Assembly (NCBI RefSeq): GCF_000145035.1
Contig: NC_014387.1
Location: forward strand, 3,465,897 to 3,529,896
Direction of reading: 5' to 3'
Origin: Butyrivibrio proteoclasticus B316
GTDB lineage: Bacteria; Bacillota; Clostridia; Lachnospirales; Lachnospiraceae
DNA: 64,000 bases
The notes under the pieces are model-generated. The model made no database searches and was not told where the DNA came from. It was given only the letters and a program-made list of their open reading frames with translations. This document shows, in pieces, positions 8,240 to 17,167 of this stretch (position 1 is the stretch's first letter; each line of letters opens with the position of its first letter). The translations under genes and the position numbers were made by a program.

Positions 8240-8639
8240 CAAAAACAATTTTATATCCATTGTCTGTGTAACCTTCACACTCATAGTGTGTGGAAAACTC
8301 ATCCTGGAAAAGGTTACAGGCTATTTAGATAAAAACTACACAGAAAACATTTTTATATGCCTTGGAATATCTATTCTTGCGACTTTTATTTTATCCCTCC
8401 ATTATTATCTGCAGCGTTTTCCTTTTATTCCTGTGGTTATCGGACAGTACCTGGTGCTTATTGGCTTCGTCTTTTTGGGCATATGGATATTGGGGCGTTT
8501 TACAGAGACTTCTCCTTCCGCTTACCATGACATGTTTGTCTCTGTAACTATTCCCTATGTTATTGGCGCTGTAGTTTATTACATAAGCTTCTTTTTGGAA
8601 ATTAAAAAGGCAAATGAAGTATTCCAGAAATTGAGCTGA
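8226..8639 (+). CDS. DUF3021-family membrane protein, 137 aa
   Basis: The protein has four membrane helices (about residues 8-24, 42-60, 68-88 and 105-125) and the size of DUF3021 proteins, which occur next to LytTR regulators. It overlaps the LytTR gene by 14 bp, so the two are translationally coupled. By analogy with other such membrane inhibitor-regulator pairs it may sequester or modulate the LytTR protein, but this is inference. The stop codon overlaps the start of the next small gene. Confidence 0.82.
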   Translation: MKLINKNNFISIVCVTFTLIVCGKLILEKVTGYLDKNYTENIFICLGISILATFILSLHYYLQRFPFIPVVIGQYLVLIGFVFLGIWILGRFTETSPSAYHDMFVSVTIPYVIGAVVYYISFFLEIKKANEVFQKLS

Positions 8640-8884
8640 TGATCATTGTGCTACACTCATTCTTTGCCGATAATGCCGCAGTCTTAAGTTTTTACAAATA
8701 TGACTGTTTCTTTACTTCAAGTTCTGATTATTCAGAAAGTCTTACTCTGTTTATAAAAGAAAATGATGGCATTGAAGTTACTGTAGTTTCTACCGGAGAC
8801 TTTCCAAGACGTAAAGATACCTTGATAAGTAAGGCTGAACAGTTCCTAGATCGTCATAAATTCATGACATGTATCAGTCCGTGA
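8639..8884 (+). CDS. Small protein of unknown function in the LytTR cassette, 81 aa
   Basis: The ATG overlaps the TGA of the DUF3021 gene (TGATG), a common sign of coupled translation, which supports it being a real gene. The product is soluble-looking, with no membrane segment, a Phe/Tyr/Ser-rich first half (SFYKYDCFFTSSSDYSES) and a charged C-terminal half containing DFPRRKD. I do not recognise a family. The only Cys residues are at about 23 and 78. It might be a co-regulator or ligand protein of the cassette, but nothing in the sequence fixes this. Confidence 0.55.
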   Translation: MIIVLHSFFADNAAVLSFYKYDCFFTSSSDYSESLTLFIKENDGIEVTVVSTGDFPRRKDTLISKAEQFLDRHKFMTCISP

Positions 8885-8916
8885 ATTCCAATAGTCTTAA
8901 TATCTCTCTTTTGTCG

Positions 8917-8990
8917 TATAAATCGCCAAAACATTATATCAATAATATAATCTGGCGATTTATAACGCTTAATCACATTATAAATCGCCA
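8917..8990. repeat. Three copies of a 12-bp repeat, two forming a perfect inverted repeat
   Basis: TATAAATCGCCA occurs at 8917-8928 and 8979-8990, and its exact reverse complement at 8953-8964. Between the first pair, ATTATAT and ATATAAT form an inner stem, giving one long hairpin at 8917-8964. No T run follows, so it does not look like a terminator. It may be a protein-binding array or the remnant of a small palindromic element. Confidence 0.6.
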
Positions 8991-9013
8991 ATATATATCA
9001 AGTGAATATTATA

Positions 9014-9056
9014 AAGCCCGGGTTAGTTGAGACATCTCAATTAGCCCAGGCTTTTT
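9014..9056 (+). terminator. Intrinsic terminator after the LytTR cassette
   Basis: A long stem pairs AAGCCC at the left with AGGCTT at the right through GGGTTAGTTGAG and CTCAATTAGCCC, with a four-base loop, followed by five T on the plus strand. It could also act for the convergent acetyltransferase gene. Confidence 0.8.
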
Positions 9057-9146
9057 CAAGCATTATAAAAATTTTGGTTCTTCTGCTACGGCAAGAAAGA
9101 CATTGTATTCGTTTAATTCTGTAACACGTTTTATCAAAGTCTTACC

Positions 9147-9692
9147 TCATTCAATTGGTATCTCAAAAACCATCAGATCAATCCCTTTATAGGTACATGT
9201 ATCTATCAGCCTTCCACCGCAACTAAGGATAACCTTTTTACTTGCCTCATTGGATGGTTCGCAAGCAATTGAGGTGCTCACCTGGCCTTTATCCTTAAGC
9301 CACACGAGCAGATTCTGTAATGCCATCTTTGCATAACCCTTTCCTCTCTCAGAAGGGCGTACTGAGTATCCTATGCAAAATTTTGGATCAACGCCAAATC
9401 TGTACTGCGCCATTGCAACCAGCCTGTTATCTGATCTTCTCACAAGTAAAAACTGCTCCGCTCGTCCTCCTGCAACCTCTGCGGTATCAGGATTTCTCTT
9501 TTGCTCACAGATTTCTATGTATTCCTCTGGATTCTCATGTTTTCTAAGCGGACCGCATCCATCCATATGATCTCCGTTATCAAGAAATTCCTGTCTGTAA
9601 TCGCCAATCTCTTTTGCATATTCAATGGAAGGTCTAATGAAATCAATATCTGCTAATTTAATATCTATCTTATTACTTACCAATTCGTACAA
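9147..9692 (-). CDS. GNAT-family N-acetyltransferase, 181 aa
   Basis: The acetyl-CoA binding motif is visible as YSVRPSERGKGYAKMALQ (about residues 109-126), with the R-G-x-G-Y/A core, followed by IACEPSNEASKKVI, a typical motif B with Asn and Ser. The N-terminal part reads DIDFIRPSIEYAKEI, characteristic of a group of Firmicute GNAT proteins of unknown acceptor. The start is uncertain: the reading frame opens with TTG directly after GGAGG, and a second TTG lies a few codons in. It stands alone between the LytTR cassette and the tRNA gene, and the substrate cannot be predicted. Confidence 0.85.
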   Translation of the reverse strand: MYELVSNKIDIKLADIDFIRPSIEYAKEIGDYRQEFLDNGDHMDGCGPLRKHENPEEYIEICEQKRNPDTAEVAGGRAEQFLLVRRSDNRLVAMAQYRFGVDPKFCIGYSVRPSERGKGYAKMALQNLLVWLKDKGQVSTSIACEPSNEASKKVILSCGGRLIDTCTYKGIDLMVFEIPIE

Positions 9693-9724
9693 TTCCTCCT
9701 CATCCTTATCCTCCCCTTGTATTT

Positions 9725-9769
9725 AGTAATAAAGCGGGTCTGAGAAATCCTCAAACCCGCTTTATTACT
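9725..9769 (-). terminator. Hairpin after tRNA-Pro, likely terminator
   Basis: A stem of about 18 bp with one mismatch (AGTAATAAAGCGGGT paired with ACCCGCTTTATTACT) lies immediately 3' of the tRNA on the minus strand. The trailing T tract is weak. Confidence 0.65.
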
Positions 9770-9772
9770 AAG

Positions 9773-9846
9773 TCGAGGCGACAAGATTCGAACTTGCGAC
9801 CTCTGCGTCCCGAACGCAGCGCTCTACCAAACTGAGCCACGCCTCG
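9773..9846 (-). tRNA. tRNA-Pro (anticodon CGG)
   Basis: The minus strand folds into a standard 74-nt cloverleaf. The acceptor stem CGAGGCG pairs with CGCCTCG, the D arm contains GGCTCAGTTTGGTAGAGC, the anticodon stem CTGCG/CGCAG closes the loop TTCGGGA giving anticodon CGG, and the T arm contains GTTCGAATC. The discriminator is A and CCA is not encoded. It reads CCG proline codons. The gene stands alone, not in a tRNA cluster. Confidence 0.95.
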
Positions 9847-9867
9847 ATAGTAAACAATAATGAAAAT

Positions 9868-9900
9868 GATAATGCTTGCTGATGTTCCGCAAGCATTATC
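9868..9900 (-). terminator. Intrinsic terminator of the greA-to-AAA+ gene run
   Basis: A perfect 12-bp stem, GATAATGCTTGC with GCAAGCATTATC, has a nine-base loop and is followed by ATTTTC on the minus strand. It lies 33 bp beyond the AAA+ ATPase stop codon. Confidence 0.75.
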
Positions 9901-9932
9901 GATTATATCAGTATTTTTGTAACTTTACAAGC

Positions 9933-11135
9933 TCAAGCTTGCGATGGAGCATCATCACTATCACTATTCTTGTTATCTGCAATGATAGACAGGTCTTCGA
10001 GATCCTCACGAAGGATTGTCATCATATCATTGCCTGTAGGATTCTCGATAGTAGAAATCCTCCTTGCCTGATTGGTGATGATCTCTTCGAAGAGGTTTCT
10101 GACTTCTCTTGCATTTGCAAAGTTATCAATATTCTCAATCTTCTTGGCTGTGATAAGGGCTCTGATCTGGTGCTTAACATCCTCATCAACCTTGTAATCA
10201 TACTTGTCGCAGTTCATATAGAAGATTTCTTCGAGTTCGTCGATATTATAGTCCGGGAACTCAATGTACTTGTTGAACCTTGACTTAAGTCCAGGATTAG
10301 ACTCGATGAATTTCTTCATAGGCTCTGTGTAGCCTGCTACGATAACAACAAAGTCATCTCTGTTATCTTCCATTGCCTTGAGGATAGTATCGATGGCTTC
10401 CTGGCCGAATGCATCATCCTTCTGGGAAAGAGCATATGCCTCATCAATAAAGAGAACTCCGCCCTTAGCTTTCTTGATCTGCTCGGAAGTCTTAATAGCT
10501 GTCTGTCCTACATATCCTGCTACAAGGCCGGATCTGTCCACTTCAACGAGCTGACCTTTAGACAATACTCCTATCTGCTTGTATATTCTGGCAATAATTC
10601 TGGCAACTGTTGTCTTACCTGTTCCCGGATTACCTGTAAATACAAGGTGAAGTGATACCGGAACTGACTTAAGTCCCTGATCCTGTCTGGCTTTCTGTAC
10701 CTTGACGAAGGCTGCAAGCTCTTTGACGTCATCCTTGATACCTGCAAGTCCAATGAGCTTATCAAGAGACTCCATTGGATCCTCTTCAGGCTCCTCAGGC
10801 TTTTCTTCTGTTTCTGTAGCAGTCTTGATATCAGGGCCGGAAGCAAGGAGATTCTTGGCTTCTCCAAGAGCTGCATTTGCATTGTCGATTGCATTTCCAA
10901 GGGAGTCTGCAGCTTCTCCTATTTTCTTTTCCTGTTCTATTTTCTCAGGATCCTTGGTTGTATTGGTATTTCCTGATGCATTACCATTTGAACCTGAAGC
11001 GCTGCTACCATTTGTCCCTACAGATGATCCGCTGTTTCCTGTCGAGAAGAAATCTCCATAGATGCTTCCAAGAAGGTTCTTCTGCATATTTGTAATCTTA
11101 TTAAGTGTTTCTAATTCTTTATCTAAGTTAGTCAT
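9933..11135 (-). CDS. AAA+ ATPase of the CbbX/SpoVK type, 400 aa
   Basis: An N-terminal region (1-30) is followed by a Gly/Ser/Asn-rich linker (about 32-60) and an acidic stretch (108-120). The AAA+ module then begins LIGLAGIKDDVKEL. Walker A GNPGTGKTT is at 168-176, Walker B VLFIDEAYAL has Asp231 and Glu232, and an arginine-finger region SNPGLKSRFNKYIEFPDY follows, all typical of CbbX/SpoVK-like remodelling ATPases. The gene starts inside the end of the DUF5722 gene (8-bp overlap), so the two are probably co-translated. SpoVK is a sporulation protein elsewhere, but here nothing indicates sporulation, so I would not use that name. The remodelled target is unknown. Confidence 0.85.
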   Translation of the reverse strand: MTNLDKELETLNKITNMQKNLLGSIYGDFFSTGNSGSSVGTNGSSASGSNGNASGNTNTTKDPEKIEQEKKIGEAADSLGNAIDNANAALGEAKNLLASGPDIKTATETEEKPEEPEEDPMESLDKLIGLAGIKDDVKELAAFVKVQKARQDQGLKSVPVSLHLVFTGNPGTGKTTVARIIARIYKQIGVLSKGQLVEVDRSGLVAGYVGQTAIKTSEQIKKAKGGVLFIDEAYALSQKDDAFGQEAIDTILKAMEDNRDDFVVIVAGYTEPMKKFIESNPGLKSRFNKYIEFPDYNIDELEEIFYMNCDKYDYKVDEDVKHQIRALITAKKIENIDNFANAREVRNLFEEIITNQARRISTIENPTGNDMMTILREDLEDLSIIADNKNSDSDDAPSQA

Positions 11136-12783
11136 TTAAAAACCAGCCGTTTCTAGTAAGGAATGTTCTGTTAGCAACCAGTGAATTGATATCTGCACCG
11201 ATCACTGCTGATGCCTTAGCTTTGTAAGTCTCCTGCTGAGCGGTTCCCATTGCCTTATAGAAATCGTAAGACATTTTGTGAGATCCATCAAGATTCTTGA
11301 GGCCCTGAGCTATGTGGCTCTCCATCTCATGTGCATCATCAGTCTCTCTAAAGAGGATGAATGACTTGATATATGGATTAGTAGCAGCCATTGTGTAAGC
11401 GTAAGCTATAGATGCTGCCTGATATTCTTCACCAAATTCAGATGTATAGCCAATCTCTGAAAGTGCTATATCACGAACCTTGCCTGATGGAGCAAGGAAT
11501 GAAGACTGACACATATAATCTGTCAGAACATAAAGGTTCTCTATTGTAATATACTTACTTGTTACATTGTTGCTAACGTACTGAGCCTGCTGTTTCCAAG
11601 CATATGGGTCGAACAAAGGTGCATTGTATGGGTGAACTGAAAGTCCCCAATCAACATTACCTTCTCTTGCCATGTAGTAGTTGAATCTGTCGAGGAAGTC
11701 CTTGGCAAGTGAACATCCGGGATTTGATTTTCTCTGCCATTCCTGATCGATTGAATTATAAATCTTGGCGTTGGCATTAACAGCCTTGATCTCATTGTAG
11801 AAAATTCGGAATGCCTTAACATATTCGCTTACATTGAGTTCAAGATTTGTTGAACTCATGTAATACCACTCTGTTCTGGCATTTACTTCGTTACCAATTA
11901 CCCAGTTATCAATTGTTCCGTAAGCGCCGCCTGAATATCTGTTTGCAAGGAAAGCTGCGATTGCCTTGAGGTGCTGTGTACCGCCATCTTCCTTGGTATT
12001 CATGGCATAACCTGGACAAACGTGTGAATCTCTTGAAAGAGGGTGGATAAGGTCTGCTCCGGCTTCTGTCTTATTGTTGAGAATTGTCATTGTGAGCTGG
12101 AATCCACTTACATGACACCAGCGAACAAAAGCATCATACTGACCAAGTGTAGCCGGATTGAAATAATAATCGGTTCCATTGTAATTAAAGAGGATAGCTC
12201 CCGGAACTGATGCGTCACAAACAATGTCTCCCATGTAGAGGTTGTAAACCATCTGGGCAACACCTAAATCCTTGAATGTAGCTGCATCTGCATTTGTAGG
12301 AAGAATTCCCTTGATGCCGTGATCATTTCTGGCTACTGTCTTGTAGGCATTTCCCTCAGGGTTTGTGATATAGTGCTCATCACTTACCTGGATCATTGAT
12401 CCGCCACTCTTTACTGCAACCAGAAATTTCTTGGAAAGATTAGATTCACCTGAATTATATCCAAGAGGAAAAGAAAATGTGGCACTTGTTCCTCTCTCTG
12501 TAGTAGCAACTATTTTTCCTGTTGTACCATCCTGATATACTTCATCAGCGTATAGATAGAATTTGCCATCATCAGATGCCGGAACTGACTTGCAGGAAAC
12601 ATTAGCTACAACTGTTCCTCCCTGTATCACACAGGAATTAATGCTCACAGGTCTTCCTGCTGCCTCTGCAACAACACCTGCATTATCAGTTACAACATGA
12701 GATGCCATAACACCACATGAAACTGTTGCTGCCATAGCAACTACAGCAACAAGCTTTTTGAACATATTTACACTCTTTTTCAC
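11128..12783 (-). CDS. Secreted DUF5722 protein, putative clan GH-A glycosidase, 551 aa
   Basis: Residues 1-42 contain a basic start, a hydrophobic core and AEA-type signal peptidase site, so the protein is exported. A beta-rich domain of about 110 residues precedes a TIM-barrel-like region. The motif WVIGNEVNA places a Glu at 299 in the context of the acid/base residue of clan GH-A glycosidases, and IALSEIGYT places Glu443 at the end of a later strand, where the nucleophile would be. DUF5722 has no assigned activity that I can state with certainty. The start is GTG after GGAGG. It is followed, with overlap, by a cytoplasmic AAA+ ATPase gene, an odd partner for a secreted enzyme. Confidence 0.8.
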   Translation of the reverse strand: MKKSVNMFKKLVAVVAMAATVSCGVMASHVVTDNAGVVAEAAGRPVSINSCVIQGGTVVANVSCKSVPASDDGKFYLYADEVYQDGTTGKIVATTERGTSATFSFPLGYNSGESNLSKKFLVAVKSGGSMIQVSDEHYITNPEGNAYKTVARNDHGIKGILPTNADAATFKDLGVAQMVYNLYMGDIVCDASVPGAILFNYNGTDYYFNPATLGQYDAFVRWCHVSGFQLTMTILNNKTEAGADLIHPLSRDSHVCPGYAMNTKEDGGTQHLKAIAAFLANRYSGGAYGTIDNWVIGNEVNARTEWYYMSSTNLELNVSEYVKAFRIFYNEIKAVNANAKIYNSIDQEWQRKSNPGCSLAKDFLDRFNYYMAREGNVDWGLSVHPYNAPLFDPYAWKQQAQYVSNNVTSKYITIENLYVLTDYMCQSSFLAPSGKVRDIALSEIGYTSEFGEEYQAASIAYAYTMAATNPYIKSFILFRETDDAHEMESHIAQGLKNLDGSHKMSYDFYKAMGTAQQETYKAKASAVIGADINSLVANRTFLTRNGWFLND

Positions 12784-12807
12784 ACTTAACCTCCAAAAAT
12801 CATCTTT

Positions 12808-14004
12808 TTATGCCTTGACTATAGCATCTGTAAATGCCTCAAGGCTGTCAGTATCTTTTTTATGAAGTGCACTTTTTATTGTAAGACTCTCTTCGAGAAT
12901 TGTCACGTTTTTAAGTGTCTGAAGTTTTTCAGTCATGAGTTTGACTGTTACAGGGGCCCATGTGCCATTCTGTGCTAGCGCAAAAGACCTGTTCTGTACT
13001 CCAAGGGCAGCCATATCTGCAATAAAGCTTTCCATTGGCGGATAAATACCATTGTTATATGTCGGGCACATGATCACTATATTCTTGCAGCGCCATACCT
13101 CCCCTATTAGATATGACACGTCAGTGCCTGATACATCATAAACCTTAACACCGGCTTTAGTCTTATTTCTGATGCTCGCAGCCACAGCTTCAGCTGCACT
13201 TGCGGTGTGACCATACAAACTTCCGTAGATAACAACAATATCCTCTGTCTCAGGTTCGTAAGTACTCCACTTCTGATACTTGTCGATAAACCAGGCTATA
13301 TCTTTTCTCCATACCGGTCCATGAAGTGGTAACAGCATCTGGATATCAAGTCCCTGTGCCTTTTTAAGAACTGCCTGAACCTGCATTCCATACTTACCTA
13401 CGATATTTGCATAATAGCGTCTTGCAGAATTAAGGAACACTTTCTCAAAATCATATTCATCTGCAAAAAGGCCGCCATCAAGTGCTCCAAAGGTGCCAAA
13501 AGCATCAGCACACAAAAGCGCCTTGGAAGTATCATCATAAGCAAACAAAACCTCAGGCCAGTGCACCATAGGAGCTGTCACAAACTTAAAGTTGTGGTTT
13601 CCAGTAGACAGACTGTCCCCTTCCTTGACTTCAAGCTTATTAAAACCTGCTGCCTCCGGGAAGAACTGCTCCATGATCTGGAATGTCTTGGCATTACCAA
13701 CCACTGTAACCTCAGGGAAAAGACCTGTCACAGTACTAATAAGCGAGCAGTGATCAGGCTCCATGTGTAATACCACCAGATAATCAAGTTTTCTTCCGTC
13801 AAGACAATCCTTGAGATTCTCAAGATACTGGTCAGATATTGTTATATCTGCTGTATCGAATACGGCTGTTTTATCATCATCTATAAAATAGCTGTTATAA
13901 GAAACGCCTTCCGGGATTGGGAAAATATTTTCAAAGCGCTCAAGTCTTCTGTCGCTTCCACCAATCCAAAATATTCCATCTGTTACTTTTTTTACACCGT
14001 TCAC
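12808..14004 (-). CDS. fprA: Flavodiiron protein (A-type flavoprotein), 398 aa
   Basis: This enzyme reduces O2 to water or NO to N2O in anaerobes. The N-terminal beta-lactamase-like domain has every diiron ligand: His80, Glu82, Asp84 and His85 in LHMEPDHC, His148 in MVHWPE, Asp167 in CADAFG and His228 in LPLHGP, nearly the numbering of well-studied FprA proteins. The C-terminal flavodoxin domain (about 255-398) starts with the FMN loop GSLYGHTASA. The GTG start is preceded by GGAGGG. It lies downstream of a flavin reductase-like gene in the same run, and a rubredoxin or rubredoxin reductase is not seen here. Oxygen scavenging is the most likely role. Confidence 0.93.
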   Translation of the reverse strand: MNGVKKVTDGIFWIGGSDRRLERFENIFPIPEGVSYNSYFIDDDKTAVFDTADITISDQYLENLKDCLDGRKLDYLVVLHMEPDHCSLISTVTGLFPEVTVVGNAKTFQIMEQFFPEAAGFNKLEVKEGDSLSTGNHNFKFVTAPMVHWPEVLFAYDDTSKALLCADAFGTFGALDGGLFADEYDFEKVFLNSARRYYANIVGKYGMQVQAVLKKAQGLDIQMLLPLHGPVWRKDIAWFIDKYQKWSTYEPETEDIVVIYGSLYGHTASAAEAVAASIRNKTKAGVKVYDVSGTDVSYLIGEVWRCKNIVIMCPTYNNGIYPPMESFIADMAALGVQNRSFALAQNGTWAPVTVKLMTEKLQTLKNVTILEESLTIKSALHKKDTDSLEAFTDAIVKA

Positions 14005-14059
14005 GTTTTACCCTCCATTAATAACCTATTTTCTCATATTCTAAGAATAAAATAAATCT

Positions 14060-17000
14060 TTATTTGTTCTTAAACTGTAGTATTGTCTTCTCAACAACCT
14101 TGATATCTATAGGCTTAGTCACATGCGCATTCATTCCTGCATCAAAAGCAAGCTGAACGTCATCTGCATAGGCATTTGCCGTCATTGCAATAATAGGTAT
14201 TCTCTGAGCCCATTCAGTCGGGATACTTCTGATAGCTGCTGCCGCTTCATATCCGTTCATCACCGGCATTTGAACGTCCATAAGTATCATATCATAATCG
14301 CCTTCCTTGGCGTTTTTGAACATTTCTACTACTTCCTGTCCGTTACAGCCTCTTGTTACAGTTGCTCCGAACATATCCATGAGTTCTATCAGAATATCAG
14401 CATTTATATCATTGTCTTCCGCAGCAAGGAAATGCATTCCTTCAAGTGGATTGGTCTGCTCCTGCTCTTTTTCCACTTTTCTCTTGGTGATATCTTCAAT
14501 TGCCTTCTTGAGAGTAGTTACAAATACCGGCTTTTGGAGGATATCATTACATCCTGCTGCCCTAAGAGCATCTGCATTCATTTCATAATTATCTGTAACG
14601 GCAAATATAAGGCTGTTGTTCTTACTATCTCTTGCCCTTATATTCTTAACAAGCTCTTCAACTGTGGTATCTTCAATTGTCTCATCAATCAGGATAAAAT
14701 CAAAATGCTTATTCTCAGTCGCCAGCTTGTCAATACACTTAAGAGCCTCTGTGCCGCTATATGCACAGGTTGTATCAATATTGTCTTTTTCATAAGCTTT
14801 TCTGTGTTTCTCATCAGCTTCCATATCGCTATTAACAACAAGCATAGTTGTTATTCCATTGGCCTTCCAGAATCCAACATCAGCTTCTACAGCCTTGAGC
14901 CTCAGATTAACAATAAAGGTACTTCCCTTTCCTTCTTCTGAATCAACTCTGATAGTTCCGCCCATGAGTTCTACAAGGCTCTTTGTGATCGCCATTCCAA
15001 GGCCAGTACCCTGAATAGTCTTGGTTGCTCCCTTTTCTTCTCTGGAAAATGCATCAAATATCTTGTCCTTGTACTCGGGCTTCATACCTATACCATTATC
15101 CTTGATAGTAAAGGTAACATTCTGAAAGCCCTCAGATGAAGATGGTGACTCATTTATAGTAAACTCAATTCTACCACCCTCAGGTGTATATTTGATCGCA
15201 TTGCCCAGAATATTCATGAGGATTTCATTGATTCTCTGCTTATCACCCATAAATATGTCATGCTGCATGTCTTCAATCTTAACAATATATTCCTGATTCT
15301 TATTCTTAGCCTGGAAACTGATAACAGAATTTATTTCCTCCAGCAAAAGACCTATCGGCACTTCCTTAATATCGAGCGTAGTCTTACCACTCTCAATCTT
15401 ACTCATATCCAGAACGTCATTTAGCATGGACAAAAGATTTTGAGATGCAAGACTTATCTTGTGCGTATACTCTTTTACCTTATCAGGCTCTTCTGCATGC
15501 TTGTCGATCAGAAGATTAAAGCCGGTGATCGCATTCATAGGAGTCCTGAAGTCATGAGACATATTTGCCAAAAAACTAGTCTTGGCCTTATTGGCAGTCT
15601 CAGCTGCATTAAGGGCTTCCTGAAGCTGATGATTTCTCCTGATCTCCTGAGTTCTGTCATAGAGAGCTATCGCAGTTCTCTGTCCGCCATCATCAAAAGT
15701 TGTGACCGTGATGCCTCTATAATACAGATGCTCACCGGTTTTGATGTTCTCAAGTTTAATTTCATCCTGTATAAATGCCTCACCGGTCTCTTTACATTTG
15801 TTAAATACTGCTTCTATATTTATTCCGTCAGTTTTCTCCTGGTCATGTGCCTTATCAAGGTTTCTTATATCTTCCTGAATATCTGTGAGCGGAATTCCCA
15901 GCACATCTTCTACATTAGACGTCACAAAGCTCGGAATATAGCTGTCGCCATCCACAACCGCCAAAATATCATTATTACGTTCAACCACGAAGTCAAACAG
16001 CCATTCTCTGTAGTGAATATCGTTGTCCTTGGATTGGAGGTCCTTTACATTACGCTCATTTATCTCATCCACCATCTCTCGGAGCTGCCCTGCCATTCCA
16101 GCCATAGCTGTCGACAACTGTCCGATTTCGTCTCTGGATTTATCTTCATCCTGAATGTTGAAATTTCCATTTCTTACTTCGCCCGCCATATCGTTCAGCA
16201 CGTTAATCCTGCGGCTAAATCTCTCTGCATAAACAGAAGCAACAACAAAGGCCAGGGCAAACAGAATCAGCGCGATAACTATATCTGATATCAGTATAGA
16301 TACAACATCAGCCGTGATCTCAGACCTGTCAACGTAATAAAAGAGCTTCCATGAATTTTCAAATTTATTTGAAGAAGACAGAAAATACTCTTTTCCTTCA
16401 ACAAATCCATTGTCCATGAAATCGACACCATAGTCTATGGCAACCTTACATATATCTGTATCAAGCTTCCTATCCTCAATACCTTTGTGGATAACTATGT
16501 TTCCTTTTCCATCAACAACAAGTATTCCATTATCAAGATAGCCCGAATTGTTTATTGCCGAGAAAAAAGAGCTGTTTCTGACCTTTAATTCCACTGTTCC
16601 CACAAGTTTAGATGAAGTTCCAAGATCCAGAAGAGCCTTGATCACATAGACTCCTCCCTTTCCATCCGTTACCCACATGGTGCTATACTCATTTCTGCAC
16701 AGGTCATATCTTGTCATCTCATCCTCAGTTTCAGGCTTGTGCATGAAATCACCAATATGATCCTCCGGAATCAGGTCAGAATATATGTTTATCGATTCAA
16801 TATTGGTATCACTGCTCATGTAATACCAGATAATGGGCTCAATGTTTTTGCTAAGTTCTGCGGAAAGTGTATAAGGGTCGTTTTCTGCACGTTCCAGCGC
16901 TTTACGCAAATCCTCCTCATAAGTAAAAAACTTAATAATATCTGTAGTTCTTTTACAGTTACTCTCAAGTCCGTTTGCTATAACTTCGGTATTTCCCTGC

Positions 17001-17155
17001 ATTGCAATTTGCGTCTGCTGGATCAGATTTCTCCTGGCTACAACATACATATATATTCCCAGAATAACGATAGGCACTACGATCAGTACTGCCAGTATTA
17101 CTCTGAGCTGAGTTTTAATGCTGTGTCTCCACTGCCCTTTTGTCTTAGCGCCCAT
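14060..17155 (-). CDS. Hybrid sensor histidine kinase with two receiver domains, 1031 aa
   Basis: Domains in order: membrane helix at about 18-38, an extracellular Cache-like sensor (about 45-280), second helix (about 285-310), HAMP (about 311-365), PAS (about 385-505), HisKA with His534 in NMSHDFRTPM, HATPase (about 640-760), then two receiver domains (about 780-895 and 910-1030). The last receiver is canonical (ILMDVQMPVMNG), while the first, with FILIDETIED, lacks a proline after the Asp region and looks degenerate. No HPt domain or output domain is attached, so a separate phosphotransfer partner is expected. It starts 12 bp after a solute-binding lipoprotein gene, suggesting that the lipoprotein presents a ligand to the Cache domain. 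Confidence 0.93.
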   Translation of the reverse strand: MGAKTKGQWRHSIKTQLRVILAVLIVVPIVILGIYMYVVARRNLIQQTQIAMQGNTEVIANGLESNCKRTTDIIKFFTYEEDLRKALERAENDPYTLSAELSKNIEPIIWYYMSSDTNIESINIYSDLIPEDHIGDFMHKPETEDEMTRYDLCRNEYSTMWVTDGKGGVYVIKALLDLGTSSKLVGTVELKVRNSSFFSAINNSGYLDNGILVVDGKGNIVIHKGIEDRKLDTDICKVAIDYGVDFMDNGFVEGKEYFLSSSNKFENSWKLFYYVDRSEITADVVSILISDIVIALILFALAFVVASVYAERFSRRINVLNDMAGEVRNGNFNIQDEDKSRDEIGQLSTAMAGMAGQLREMVDEINERNVKDLQSKDNDIHYREWLFDFVVERNNDILAVVDGDSYIPSFVTSNVEDVLGIPLTDIQEDIRNLDKAHDQEKTDGINIEAVFNKCKETGEAFIQDEIKLENIKTGEHLYYRGITVTTFDDGGQRTAIALYDRTQEIRRNHQLQEALNAAETANKAKTSFLANMSHDFRTPMNAITGFNLLIDKHAEEPDKVKEYTHKISLASQNLLSMLNDVLDMSKIESGKTTLDIKEVPIGLLLEEINSVISFQAKNKNQEYIVKIEDMQHDIFMGDKQRINEILMNILGNAIKYTPEGGRIEFTINESPSSSEGFQNVTFTIKDNGIGMKPEYKDKIFDAFSREEKGATKTIQGTGLGMAITKSLVELMGGTIRVDSEEGKGSTFIVNLRLKAVEADVGFWKANGITTMLVVNSDMEADEKHRKAYEKDNIDTTCAYSGTEALKCIDKLATENKHFDFILIDETIEDTTVEELVKNIRARDSKNNSLIFAVTDNYEMNADALRAAGCNDILQKPVFVTTLKKAIEDITKRKVEKEQEQTNPLEGMHFLAAEDNDINADILIELMDMFGATVTRGCNGQEVVEMFKNAKEGDYDMILMDVQMPVMNGYEAAAAIRSIPTEWAQRIPIIAMTANAYADDVQLAFDAGMNAHVTKPIDIKVVEKTILQFKNK

Positions 17156-17167
17156 AAATTAGCCCTC

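Noticed and set aside
8917..8990. Considered as a CRISPR-like repeat array
   Set aside because: Only three 12-bp units, one inverted, with unequal spacing and no cas genes.
9933..11135. Naming the AAA+ ATPase SpoVK
   Set aside because: The family also includes CbbX and many other remodellers, and no sporulation gene is nearby.
15440..16288. 282-codon plus-strand frame opposite the hybrid kinase
   Set aside because: It lies fully antisense to a gene with clear HAMP, PAS and HisKA motifs; its Cys/Ile/Ser-rich product is typical of a shadow frame.
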